A stretch of DNA of 64,000 nucleotides from Draconibacterium mangrovi (GCF_010586825.1 NZ_JAAAGB010000017.1:1-64000), one strand, 5' to 3'; counted from the stretch's first letter, positions 51,215 to 59,049 are shown. The notes: generated from the letters alone by a model not told the origin. Made by a program: numbers and translations.

Positions 51215-51538
51215 TCACACTAAAGAAGGTGGTGGAAGGTCAATCAACCAGGCCGATAAAAGAAAGCAGTATCCGGCCGGAAAAGAAGCATTAACATCTT
51301 TTCCCTTCTCCGAGAAATAAGCGGATAGCTCGTTTGATACCACTATTCCCGAACCCGGAGCAAAATATTCGGTATCCAAATCTTCCGAAATAAATTGATC
51401 GGGAGAGATGATAATCGTTTGATTTTTCTGATTTGCGCAGAAGCTTTCGCACGAAGTTGTCTGAGACGGAAGTACATCTTCGCTTGCGGAATTGATTCCG
51501 AGCAGCAAAAAACATACTATGTAAAAAATCCATCTCAT
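51215..51538 (-). CDS. Hypothetical small secreted protein
   Basis: 107 residues with a plausible signal peptide (MRWIFYIVCFLLLGINSAS). The mature part has three Cys and no recognised fold. The C terminus (WLIDLPPPSLV) reads into low-quality sequence, so the gene may be truncated or its end wrong. It is 103 bp upstream of the 130-aa gene on the same strand. Confidence 0.45.
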   Translation of the reverse strand: MRWIFYIVCFLLLGINSASEDVLPSQTTSCESFCANQKNQTIIISPDQFISEDLDTEYFAPGSGIVVSNELSAYFSEKGKDVNASFPAGYCFLLSAWLIDLPPPSLV

Positions 51539-51715
51539 ACGGTTTCTTTTGTTTCCGGAATTAAAATTAGTGCTTTAAATATATTGTAGAGCAGAATTAA
51601 AGTTAATTAGAGTTAACATTTCTTATCGAGTTGTTAATGATCCCGTTTGGGGTAGGCGTTAAGAGTTCATTAACATATTTTTTAGAACAATGGCCGGGTT
51701 TTGGCCGTTTAAAAT

Positions 51716-51723
51716 TACCTTTG
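51716..51723 (+). promoter_or_regulatory. -7 element of corA
   Basis: TACCTTTG is an exact TAnnTTTG match. It predicts a transcript start near 51730 and a leader of about 119 nt ahead of corA. Confidence 0.65.
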
Positions 51724-51753
51724 CAAGCGAATTAAAAAAAAACAAAAATTAAT

Positions 51754-51804
51754 ATGGACGAAGGCCCGTATCATAGAGAATTAAAAAATAACTCTTACCG
51801 CTAG
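51754..51804 (+). CDS. Candidate 16-codon leader peptide of corA
   Basis: ATG at 51754 opens a 16-codon frame (MDEGPYHRELKNNSYR) that ends with TAG at 51802-51804, inside the predicted corA leader. Its stop lies on the first strand of the hairpin switch described next. Leader peptides upstream of corA and mgtA are known in Salmonella (CorL, MgtL). This one shows no obvious similarity and is proposed from position. Confidence 0.5.
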   Translation: MDEGPYHRELKNNSYR

Positions 51805-51842
51805 GAGCCATATTGCCTCCTGCCGGTAAAAAACAGAGGAGG
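51803..51842 (+). promoter_or_regulatory. corA leader switch: alternative hairpins hiding the Shine-Dalgarno
   Basis: Segment 1 AGGAG (51803-51807, just after the leader stop), segment 2 CCTCCT (51816-51821) and segment 3 AGGAGG (51837-51842). Segment 2 can pair with 1 or with 3, not both. Segment 3 is the Shine-Dalgarno of corA, 6 nt before its ATG at 51849. The pattern is a translational attenuator. Energies were not calculated. Confidence 0.55.
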
Positions 51843-51848
51843 TATACC

Positions 51849-52781
51849 ATGTTGAAAATTTTCAAAACCTTTGGTGGATACAACGAAATTGAAAAGCCGG
51901 AAAGCGGTTGCTGGATTAATGTTACACAACCCAACGCCAACGAAATAGAATTACTTACTAAAGATTTTAATGTACCGCAAGATGTTATGCGGGATATTCT
52001 CGATGCCGATGAGCGTTCGAGGATTGAGCACGACGATGATTGGTCGCTGATTATTATTCGTATTCCGGTACCCGACAAGGATAACGGAGTTCCGTATTTT
52101 ACGGTGCCGCTCGGTATTTTTATGACCGAAAGTTTTACCATTACCATTTGTCAGGTTGAAAACGAGGTGTTGCCTTACGATAGTCCGTCGCTGTACCGCG
52201 ATAATGTCCGACCGGTTAAAGACGTGTTGAATTTTGCGCTGAAACTGTTCCTGCGAACCGCCAATACTTATTTGCGTTACCTGAAATACATTAACCAGCA
52301 AACGGCCATTATTGAGCAGGATCTGGAAAAATCGATCCGAAACAAGGAGTTGAACCGACTGCTGAAAATGGAAAAGTGCCTGGTGTTTTTTATTACTTCG
52401 ATAAAGGCCAATGAACTGGTTTTGGCGAAATTGAAGAATGGAAACCGGCGCTCGATTAGCGAGATCAACGAAGATCTGCTTGAAGATGCCATAATCGAAA
52501 ACAAACAGGCGCTTGATATGGCGCAAATCTACTCCGACATTCAAAGCGGAATGATGGATGCTTTTGCTTCGGTTATTTCAAACAACCTGAATGTGGTAAT
52601 GAAACAGCTGGCTTCCATTTCCATTATTTTAATGATACCTACACTCGTAGCCAGTTTTTATGGAATGAACGTGCCAAACAATCTGGAAACGCATCGTTGG
52701 GCATTTTTTCTCATCCTCGGAATTTCGGTAGTTCTGGCACTTATCGGTATCCTTATTTTCCGAAAACGCGAGTGGTTCTAA
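51849..52781 (+). CDS. corA: CorA-family magnesium/divalent cation transporter
   Basis: 310 residues from the ATG at 51849, preceded by AGGAGG at 6 nt. A long cytoplasmic domain with helices (about 1-245) ends in two membrane helices at about 250-272 and 285-305. The YGMNVPNN signature (Gly272-Met273-Asn274) forms the pore entrance, and the basic C terminus FRKREWF is typical. It forms a pentameric Mg2+ (or Co2+/Ni2+) channel. The leader ORF and hairpin switch suggest translational control. It lies between two arsenic clusters, without evident functional tie. Confidence 0.92.
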   Translation: MLKIFKTFGGYNEIEKPESGCWINVTQPNANEIELLTKDFNVPQDVMRDILDADERSRIEHDDDWSLIIIRIPVPDKDNGVPYFTVPLGIFMTESFTITICQVENEVLPYDSPSLYRDNVRPVKDVLNFALKLFLRTANTYLRYLKYINQQTAIIEQDLEKSIRNKELNRLLKMEKCLVFFITSIKANELVLAKLKNGNRRSISEINEDLLEDAIIENKQALDMAQIYSDIQSGMMDAFASVISNNLNVVMKQLASISIILMIPTLVASFYGMNVPNNLETHRWAFFLILGISVVLALIGILIFRKREWF

Positions 52782-52800
52782 AACCAATATGCCTTTGGTA

Positions 52801-52956
52801 AATAATTCTACTTTAACAGATTATCTTTTCAATACAATTTTTTGGACTTTTACCCCGACCCTAAAGGGTGAAACCCAAAAAATCAATCTGGTTCCCTTTA
52901 GGGTTTAGGGTAAAACAGATTGAATTTTTCAATGGATCTGTTAAAGTAGAAATAAT
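52801..52956. mobile_element. MITE-like nested inverted repeat, about 156 bp
   Basis: Outer arms: left 52801-52821 (core TTCTACTTTAACAGAT) and right 52936-52956 (its reverse complement), 16 bp identical. Inner arms of about 26 bp: left TTTTACCCCGACCCTAAAGG (from 52849) and right a stretch ending CCCTTTAGGGTTTAGGGTAA (to 52914). No ORF. It sits 20 bp after corA and could act as its terminator. The structure looks like a non-autonomous element or a REP doublet. Confidence 0.65.
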
Positions 52957-53010
52957 CAGTTTACCTTAAATTAATGATTTGTTTAGATGTATATATACGT
53001 CGGAATTTAT

Positions 53011-53032
53011 TTTGACGTATATTTGCGTCAAA
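53011..53032 (+). promoter_or_regulatory. Second arsR promoter with operator spanning the -7
   Basis: Perfect 7-bp arms TTTGACG (53011-53017) and CGTCAAA (53026-53032) enclose the 8-bp -7 element TATATTTG (53018-53025). It sits 11 bp upstream of the ATG and has the same 8-nt spacing as the operator at 46697. A further half-like ACGTC lies upstream near 52997. Confidence 0.75.
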
Positions 53033-53042
53033 ATAAGCAGCA

Positions 53043-53378
53043 ATGGTACAATCAAAGACAGATTTATTCGATGAGGAACTGAAAACCCAGGCCGCCTGGT
53101 TTAAGGTGTTGGCACATCCGGCACGTTTAAAAATTTTGCAGTACCTGTCGGAAGCAAACAGTTGCATAACCGGAGATCTTTCGGAAGAATTACCATTGGG
53201 CAGAACCACCGTAAATCAGCACATTAAAGAGTTAAAAGAAGCCGGCTTAATACAGGGACATATCGAAGGAGTCAGGACAAAATATTGTTTGAATCCGAAG
53301 AAGATTACCGAAGTGAAGGCAATAATCGAACAATTCTTAACCAGTCTGAATGTGGGAGATTATGAATGTAAATCCTAA
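53043..53378 (+). CDS. arsR: ArsR-family arsenite-responsive repressor (second copy)
   Basis: 111 residues. Winged HTH (AWFKVLAHPARLKILQYL, GRTTVNQHIKELKEAGLIQGH) with Cys41, Cys82 and Cys109. Cys41 and Cys82 align with Cys37 and Cys79 of the ArsR at 46734, so the two are paralogues. Its promoter carries a perfect dyad over the -7, so it probably represses itself and the arsC-ACR3 genes 21 and 22 bp downstream. Confidence 0.9.
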   Translation: MVQSKTDLFDEELKTQAAWFKVLAHPARLKILQYLSEANSCITGDLSEELPLGRTTVNQHIKELKEAGLIQGHIEGVRTKYCLNPKKITEVKAIIEQFLTSLNVGDYECKS

Positions 53379-53399
53379 TAAAATTCAATAAAAAATAAA

Positions 53400-53825
53400 A
53401 TGAAAGTATTAATTCTTTGTACAGGCAACAGCTGCCGTAGCCAAATGGCACACGGTTTTTTACAATCGTTCGATGAGCGTATCCAGGTGGAGTCAGGAGG
53501 TACCGAAGCTTCCGGAAAACTTAACAGAAAAGCCGTTAAAGCAATGGCGGAAATTGGTATCGATATCAGCGAACATACTTCCGATTCTGTTCAGAAATTT
53601 TTAAACGAGGAATGGGACTATGTAATTACCGTTTGTGGTGGTGCCAACGAAAGTTGCCCGGCTTTTTTCGGTGAAGTGAAACACCGTCTGCATATTGGTT
53701 TCGACGATCCTTCGCACGCTACCGGTACCGATGAGTTTATCTGGAGCGAGTTTATTCGTGTGCGCGATGAGATTAAAGAGCGCTTTTACAAACTGTATGA
53801 GGACGAGATTAAACCACAACTGTAG
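53400..53825 (+). CDS. arsC: Arsenate reductase, thioredoxin-coupled LMW-phosphatase type
   Basis: 141 residues. The P-loop CTGNSCRSQ holds the nucleophile Cys7 and Arg13. Cys79 and Cys86 lie at +72 and +79 from the nucleophile, the exact spacing of the Cys10-Cys82-Cys89 relay of Staphylococcus ArsC. The DDPSHATGTDE motif near residue 101 completes the active site. It reduces arsenate to arsenite with thioredoxin. Second gene of arsR-arsC-ACR3. Confidence 0.94.
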   Translation: MKVLILCTGNSCRSQMAHGFLQSFDERIQVESGGTEASGKLNRKAVKAMAEIGIDISEHTSDSVQKFLNEEWDYVITVCGGANESCPAFFGEVKHRLHIGFDDPSHATGTDEFIWSEFIRVRDEIKERFYKLYEDEIKPQL

Positions 53826-53847
53826 TTCAATTTTTGTTTAACGGTTA

Positions 53848-54891
53848 ATGGAACAAAAAATGGGCAACAACAAAAAACAAATCGGTTTTTTTGAAAAATA
53901 CCTGAGCCTTTGGGTGGCAATTTGTATTGCTGTGGGAATTGGCATCGGGCACTTTGCCGGAGACAGCATCCAGGTATTAAGCAACATGGAGATTTACAAG
54001 GTGAACATTCCCGTTGCCATTTTAATCTGGATGATGATCTATCCCATGATGCTTCAGGTTGATTTTTCGAGCATCAAGAATGTGGGAAAACGCCCCAAAG
54101 GTTTAATTCTCACCTTAGTTGTAAACTGGTTGATAAAACCTTTTACCATGGCATTTTTTGCCTGGATATTTTTCTCAAAACTATATTCGGCGTTTATTTC
54201 GCCCGAGCAGGCCGGAGAATACATTGCCGGTGCAATTTTGCTGGGTGCAGCGCCATGTACAGCAATGGTTTTTGTGTGGAGCTATTTAACCAACGGAGAC
54301 CCGAACTACACGCTGGTGCAGGTTTCGGTTAACGACCTGATTATTTTGGTGGCTTTTATCCCGATTGTTGGATTCCTTTTGGGAATTACCAACATCACCA
54401 TTCCTTATGACACGCTGGTTGCGAGTATAGTTGTATTTGTGGTTGTGCCGCTTTTGGCGGGTTACCTTACCCACAAACTACTTGTTAAACAAAAGGGCGA
54501 AGATTGGTTTAAGAACACCTTTCTGCCGAAGTTTAAACCGGTTTCAATAATTGCCCTGTTGCTTACACTGGTTTTGTTGTTTGCTTTCCAGGGGGATATT
54601 ATCGTTAAAAACCCGCTGATTATTGTGCTGGTTGCCATTCCGCTGGTTATTCAAACCTACTTTATCTTTTTTATTGCGTGGTTTGGCGGCCGGAAATTAA
54701 AATTACCACACGCAGTTTGTTCTCCGGCAGCGATGATCGGTGCCAGTAACTTTTTCGAGTTGGCAGTGGCCGTTGCAATTGCGTTGTTCGGTTTACAGTC
54801 GCAGGCAGCAATGGTTACTGTAGTAGGAGTGTTGGTCGAGGTTCCGGTAATGTTATCGCTGGTGCGGCTGGCCAATAAATGGAAATACTAA
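53848..54891 (+). CDS. acr3: ACR3-family arsenite efflux transporter
   Basis: 347 residues, about ten membrane segments. [13 protein letters not shown] carries Cys137, the residue essential for arsenite transport in ACR3 proteins, and [16 protein letters not shown] the conserved Glu. [10 protein letters not shown] is typical of the family. It exports As(III) from the cytoplasm, completing arsR-arsC-ACR3. A second ATG at 53860 is an alternative start. A strong terminator follows. Confidence 0.94.
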   Translation: MEQKMGNNKKQIGFFEKYLSLWVAICIAVGIGIGHFAGDSIQVLSNMEIYKVNIPVAILIWMMIYPMMLQVDFSSIKNVGKRPKGLILTLVVNWLIKPFTMAFFAWIFFSKLYSAFISPEQAGEYIAGAILLGAAPCTAMVFVWSYLTNGDPNYTLVQVSVNDLIILVAFIPIVGFLLGITNITIPYDTLVASIVVFVVVPLLAGYLTHKLLVKQKGEDWFKNTFLPKFKPVSIIALLLTLVLLFAFQGDIIVKNPLIIVLVAIPLVIQTYFIFFIAWFGGRKLKLPHAVCSPAAMIGASNFFELAVAVAIALFGLQSQAAMVTVVGVLVEVPVMLSLVRLANKWKY

Positions 54892-54918
54892 TTCCTCTAA
54901 AATAGCTTTAAGATATTG

Positions 54919-54965
54919 AACAGGTAACAGGTAGCAACAGCGCTAAATGTTACCTGTTTTTTGTT
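54919..54965 (+). terminator. Intrinsic terminator of the arsR-arsC-ACR3 operon
   Basis: An 11-bp stem AACAGGTAACA / TGTTACCTGTT with an 18-nt loop and a T run. Confidence 0.9.
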
Positions 54966-55012
54966 TTAGGCCTTTCGCGAAAACGTATAAAGAGTGTTCT
55001 CAAAGCAACTGC

Positions 55013-55020
55013 TATCTTTG
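55013..55020 (+). promoter_or_regulatory. -7 element of the ferredoxin-nitroreductase gene
   Basis: TATCTTTG, an exact TAnnTTTG match 24 bp upstream of the ATG at 55045. Confidence 0.55.
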
Positions 55021-55044
55021 TACCACCAAAAAGAAAAAACCAAG

Positions 55045-55875
55045 ATGATCGATTTTAAAATAGATAAGCAGAAATGCACCCAATGTGGTTTGTGTGCCGC
55101 CGATTGCCCAACACTGGTAATCAACCCAAAAAGCGAATACCCGGAAATTAAAGAAGGAAAAGAAGCACAGTGTATAAGATGTCAGCACTGTCTGGCAATT
55201 TGCCCAACGGCAGCGCTTTCAATTTTGGGGAAGAAGCCGGAAGACAGCATTCCGGTTAAAAAGAATATTGTTGAACCGGATAAATTGGCACAGTTAATCA
55301 AAACACGTCGCTCAATTCGTAAATTCAAAACCGATGAACTGGAGCCGGAATTCATACATGAATTGTTGGCAACGGCAGCTTATGCACCTACGGGGCACAA
55401 TAAAAATATGGTGATGTTTTCGGTTGTCGATAATAAAAATGACCTGGCAAAATTAAGAGAGCTGGCTTATGCCGGTATCAAAAACGCTTTCGACGAAGGA
55501 AAACTTCCTGCACCGATGGCATTTATGAACGATTTTCAGCGTTTGTGGTACAGTAAACAAATTGATGTAATTTTCCGCAATGCACCGCATTTATTGATTG
55601 CTTCGGCTCCAAAAGCAATTGCCACGCCCGAAACCGATGCTACTATTGCTTTAAGTTATTTCGAACTGCTGGCCAACAGTAACGGCATCGGAACCTTATG
55701 GAACGGTTTTGTAAAATGGATTATCCGCGATATCGTTCCTGAATTAGGCCATAAAATTGGACTTCCCGAAGATCATGTAATCGCAGGAGTGTTGCTTTTC
55801 GGAAAACCTGCAGTAAAATATGCCCGCTCTGTTCAAAGCGAAGGACTGCATCTGAACCGTATCGAGCTGGACTAA
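55045..55875 (+). CDS. Ferredoxin-nitroreductase fusion protein
   Basis: 276 residues from the ATG at 55045, just after the -7 element. The longer frame covers the promoter. N-terminal 2[4Fe-4S] ferredoxin (Cys11, 14, 17, 21 and Cys43, 46, 49, 53), then a nitroreductase domain (about 75-276) with RRSIRKFKTDELEP and the AAYAPTGHNKN FMN-contact motif. Such enzymes reduce quinones, nitroaromatics or other substrates with FMN and electrons from the clusters. Its place next to arsenic genes raises the question of nitroaryl arsenicals, but it has its own promoter and many genomes carry it elsewhere. Confidence 0.88.
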   Translation: MIDFKIDKQKCTQCGLCAADCPTLVINPKSEYPEIKEGKEAQCIRCQHCLAICPTAALSILGKKPEDSIPVKKNIVEPDKLAQLIKTRRSIRKFKTDELEPEFIHELLATAAYAPTGHNKNMVMFSVVDNKNDLAKLRELAYAGIKNAFDEGKLPAPMAFMNDFQRLWYSKQIDVIFRNAPHLLIASAPKAIATPETDATIALSYFELLANSNGIGTLWNGFVKWIIRDIVPELGHKIGLPEDHVIAGVLLFGKPAVKYARSVQSEGLHLNRIELD

Positions 55876-55921
55876 AAATGAAATTGCCGGTGGGATAAAG
55901 TTCATCTTTTAAATAAGTGCT

Positions 55922-55929
55922 TATATTTG
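55922..55929 (+). promoter_or_regulatory. -7 element upstream of fabF
   Basis: TATATTTG, an exact TAnnTTTG match 97 bp before the fabF ATG, leaving a leader of about 90 nt with no obvious structure. Confidence 0.45.
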
Positions 55930-56026
55930 CTTGTGAATCATAGCAGCAGAGATTGCCGTTATGAATAAATCGGAAACTAAATCATAACCAATTTGGCATA
56001 TCTCGAACTGGGAGTGCCGTTTTATT

Positions 56027-57277
56027 ATGGAAAAACGACGAGTTGTAATTACCGGGCTTGGAGCACTTACGCCTATCGGAAATAATATAAACGAATTTTG
56101 GGAAAATGCGGTGAGCGGAAAAAGCGGCGCAGTTCCCATCACCAAATTCGATACATCCAATTTTAAAACCAAATTTGCCTGCGAGCTTAAAGGCTTTAAT
56201 GTAATGGAGCATCTCGACCGGTCGGATATAAAATGTACCGACTTGTTTTCGCAATATGCACTGGTTACTACCGGCGAAGCTTTGCGGGATAGTGGTTTGG
56301 ACTTGGCAGGCATCGACCCTTACGACATTGGCGTGATATGGGGATCGGGCCAGGGAGGCATGGATTATTACGAAAAAGAAGTAAAAGTTTATGCCAAAAC
56401 CAACATTCCTCGATTTAGTCCGATGTTGGGGCCAAAAATGCTGATAAATATGGCGGCCGGAATGATTTCGCTAAAGTATGGCCTGAAAGGAATGAGCTTT
56501 ACTACATCGTCGGCTTGTGCCACTTCGAACACGGCCATTATGGATGCCTACAACTACATAAAGCTGGGGAAAGCCAAAGTTTTTGTTACAGGCGGATCAG
56601 AAGCCGGAATTATTGAAATGGGAATCGGTGGTTTTAATGCCATGCGTGCCCTGTCTGTAAACAACGAGCACCCGGAACAGGCATCACGGCCTTTTGATGT
56701 AAACCGCGATGGTTTTGTGATGGGAGAGGGCGCCGGAACATTGATTCTTGAAGACTACGAACATGCCAAACAACGTGGCGCAAAAATATATGCCGAAATT
56801 GTAGGCGCTGCCATGACATCAGATGCCTACCATGTGGCGGCATCGCACCCCGATGGCGAAGGCGCATCAAAAGCGATGGAGTTTGCGTTGAAAGAAGCCG
56901 GGGTACAACCCGACGAGGTGGACTACCTGAATGCCCACGCTACATCAACACCAATTGGCGATATCAGCGAAATAAATGCCATACGCCGCTTGTTTGGCGA
57001 AAATCCTCACAACCTGAAAATCGGTTCATCAAAATCGATGACCGGCCATTTGCTGGGAGCTGCCGGAGCAGTGGAATCGATTCTTTGTATCAAAGCCATC
57101 GAAAAGGGGATAATCACACCTACTATCAATACTACCGAGATTGATCCTGTAATTCCGAAAACGATCAATATTGTTACCGGAGAAAGTGTGCATACCAACG
57201 TTGATGTGGCCATTACCAACAGCTTTGGTTTTGGAGGGCACAATGCTACTTTGGTGTTTAAAAAGTGGGTGGAATAG
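56027..57277 (+). CDS. fabF: Beta-ketoacyl-ACP synthase II
   Basis: 416 residues, full length. RRVVITGLGALTPIGNN opens the protein. The nucleophile Cys164 lies in TTSSACATSNTAI, the two catalytic His are in NAHATSTPIGD and SMTGHLLGAAGAVE, and SFGFGGHNATL ends it. The enzyme elongates acyl-ACP with malonyl-ACP. It stands alone, without acpP or fab neighbours, so it may be an extra synthase beside the main fatty-acid operon. Confidence 0.95.
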   Translation: MEKRRVVITGLGALTPIGNNINEFWENAVSGKSGAVPITKFDTSNFKTKFACELKGFNVMEHLDRSDIKCTDLFSQYALVTTGEALRDSGLDLAGIDPYDIGVIWGSGQGGMDYYEKEVKVYAKTNIPRFSPMLGPKMLINMAAGMISLKYGLKGMSFTTSSACATSNTAIMDAYNYIKLGKAKVFVTGGSEAGIIEMGIGGFNAMRALSVNNEHPEQASRPFDVNRDGFVMGEGAGTLILEDYEHAKQRGAKIYAEIVGAAMTSDAYHVAASHPDGEGASKAMEFALKEAGVQPDEVDYLNAHATSTPIGDISEINAIRRLFGENPHNLKIGSSKSMTGHLLGAAGAVESILCIKAIEKGIITPTINTTEIDPVIPKTINIVTGESVHTNVDVAITNSFGFGGHNATLVFKKWVE

Positions 57278-57282
57278 ATTGC

Positions 57283-57334
57283 ACGCAGATTTCGCGGATT
57301 TACGCGGATAAAATAATCCTCGATTATCTGCGGG
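57283..57334. repeat. CGCAGATTT-type dispersed repeat with hairpin
   Basis: Starts ACGCAGATTTCGCGG, 6 bp after fabF, and contains arms CGCGGATAA / TTATCTGCG. Copies of this wording are frequent between genes in Bacteroidota. A related short copy lies at 20643-20671. Confidence 0.55.
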
Positions 57335-57393
57335 AAACTTCTTTAATTTAAACTTTCATTATTTAAGAAGTTAAACCAGGGATAACATGCCGG

Positions 57394-57719
57394 TTAGTCT
57401 TCTAAAACCTTAATAATTTCAAAATTGATCTTGCCTTTTTTGGCTATTTTTACGCTAGCTCCTCTCTGTGCCGGAATAGTTTTAAACTGATAGCTGTGTT
57501 ACAAGTTGGGCATTTGTGCCCGGTTAATTGAGTTTCATCTGTTTGGTTTTTATTTGTGTTAACGGTTGGTACATGTTGTCGGGGCGGATTTCGGAGAGCG
57601 TCAGTGTCCGATAGGGCATGACGGTCAAGAAAGGAGCAGAGACAACGCACACCACTGCACCCGCAATGCAATTTGCAAATTGTTACCGTGTCGTTTTTTG
57701 ATTGATTAAAATTCGACAT
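57394..57719 (-). pseudogene. Decayed small zinc-ribbon-like gene
   Basis: On the minus strand one frame reads TGHKCPTCNTA and another continues as FKTIPAQRGASVKIAKKGKI then NFEIIKVLED with a stop at 57394. A shift near the CNTA motif joins them, so a small protein with one CxxC and a basic tail seems to be broken here. The upstream part (about 57540-57719) is more GC-rich and does not resemble either frame. It may be inserted DNA. Low confidence. Confidence 0.4.
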
Positions 57720-58254
57720 TTATAACTTGTGGTGAAACTACATAACTAAGATTTGGCAAGGGACCCAAAGAATCTTTAATAACCAGACTACCTTTTCCTT
57801 TAAACCTGTCATTCTCAAAACTAACTTCATGCCATATAAATTCGACATCCGCATTCTCGTAAAAACCATTGTAGTCAACAAGACCTGATTCAATCCTTAT
57901 AAAATATTCAATTTGAATATAATTGGATTTGAATATTCCCTCTTTAAAAAAGTTATTTGGATTTGAGTCGTCTATGGGAATATCAAATCTTAAACTTCTG
58001 AATACTGACTGAGTTGTATCAACAACATAGAAACTGAATTGATTTGGATATTTTATTTCAGGCTCTGTGAAAAAATAAGAAGTTCCACCATGAAATGCGT
58101 AATCTTTACCATCTATTTTGACTTCAGCATCGAAATTGCCATTAATTGATTCAGTACAGTATTCTTCTAAAATTTCATTTTCTTCTATTTCTTCCTTTTG
58201 GCAGCCCCCTGCAATTAAAGCTATAACCAATGCTAGTAAAATAAGATTTTTCAT
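57706..58254 (-). CDS. Hypothetical lipoprotein, 182 aa
   Basis: From the ATG at 58254 (MKNLILLALVIALIAGGC; lipobox Cys18). An ATG 24 bp upstream is possible. The mature part is beta-rich (SINGNFDAEVKIDGKDYAFHG, FSFYVVDTTQSVFRSLRFDI) and acidic, like small outer-membrane lipoproteins of Bacteroidota. Function unknown. Its 3' end overlaps the decayed gene by 14 bp. Confidence 0.65.
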   Translation of the reverse strand: MKNLILLALVIALIAGGCQKEEIEENEILEEYCTESINGNFDAEVKIDGKDYAFHGGTSYFFTEPEIKYPNQFSFYVVDTTQSVFRSLRFDIPIDDSNPNNFFKEGIFKSNYIQIEYFIRIESGLVDYNGFYENADVEFIWHEVSFENDRFKGKGSLVIKDSLGPLPNLSYVVSPQVINVEF

Positions 58255-58278
58255 TTTGAGTTTTTGTTGAGTTTTCAT

Positions 58279-58625
58279 GTTAATTGAGTTTTTATTATTT
58301 TTTGAAAATTATTTATCGTTTTGCAACTATTGTGCCATTATGATAAGTTTAATATAAATGTCTGGTTTTTAAAATGCACGGTAACGTACGTGCATAGTGC
58401 AATGCAACATATATCTTATTAGTTTGCACTGCTGTAATTCTTTAATATTGTCCGTATTAATATAGAAGTGCGGGCCGGTTATAGTTTTTAATTTGTGCAG
58501 AATGAAGTTCAATGTATTCGGTAATTTTGGTTTTTTTAGTGCATTAAATATAATGTTTTATTTATTACATTTTAAAAAACGGTTTTTTGTAATGTACAAA
58601 CTACACGCGAAAAATCTCCTTTGGC
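58279..58625. other. Non-coding region before the 40-bp array
   Basis: Contains a dyad TGCACG / CGTGCA with 8-nt spacer (58375-58394) and a longer imperfect inverted repeat at 58564-58598 (TACATT, A/T-rich, AATGTA) that carries the same TACATT/AATGTA motif as the array. No ORF is supported. Confidence 0.5.
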
Positions 58626-58785
58626 GAATGTAGTTTTTACATTGCTCAAAAGATCGCTAGTTTCCGAATGTAGTTTTTACATTGGTTAAAAGGGCGCCAG
58701 GCTTCAGATGTAGTTTCCACATTGGCCGAAAGATCGCTAGCTTTGGTTTGTACTCATTATAATAGTCAAAAGCCCACCAGCCCAT
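58626..58785. repeat. 40-bp tandem array with hairpin in each unit
   Basis: Four units of exactly 40 bp start at 58626, 58666, 58706 and 58746. Units 1 and 2 share GAATGTAGTTTTTACATTG. Unit 3 has three changes there and unit 4 is degenerate. Each intact unit has the dyad AATGTA / TACATT followed by AAAAG and a conserved CGC-AG. A further weak unit may follow to about 58825. The period is not a multiple of three, so it is not coding. Confidence 0.8.
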
Positions 58786-59049
58786 AATATTTCCTTTACA
58801 TTTCTCCTGATATCCGGTTCGTTGGCTTAATGTATTTTTATTCCATCCGGAAAAACTGTTCGCAAGCCGTACGGTAGATTGAAAATGATAATATGTTCAA
58901 AAACATAGTGTTAACGTATTGACTTTTTGTTAAACACGCCGTAAATTGCTAACGCTAACTGCCCGGGCAGACAAAATACATTAACTTTTATTCCTGCCTC
59001 CACGTTTAGCCCAAATAAAATTTTTGTTTAATAAAAAACCTTCAACATT
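58786..59049. other. Region between the array and the DUF6261 gene
   Basis: Contains a TATGTT / AACATA hairpin (about 58892-58907) and no consensus -7 near the start at 59050. The promoter of the gene is not evident. Confidence 0.4.

Noticed and set aside
51138-51320. 60-codon plus-strand ORF as a gene
   Set aside because: It lies opposite the secreted 107-aa frame, has no recognisable features and poorer codon use. The minus-strand frame with a signal peptide is preferred.
51724-51848. M-box or other known Mg2+ riboswitch in the corA leader
   Set aside because: The leader is about 119 nt and does not show the conserved M-box core by eye. A leader ORF with alternative pairing explains it better. 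A covariance search would be decisive.
52801-52956. Complete insertion sequence
   Set aside because: Inverted repeats are clear but there is no transposase ORF inside. At most it is a non-autonomous element.
46734-54891. A single arsenic operon
   Set aside because: The organoarsenical and inorganic clusters are separated by two minus-strand genes, corA and a nested inverted repeat. Each has its own arsR and promoter.
58626-58785. CRISPR array
   Set aside because: Units are contiguous at 40 bp and the segments between the dyads are also conserved (AAAAG, CGC-AG), so there are no unique spacers. No cas gene is present.
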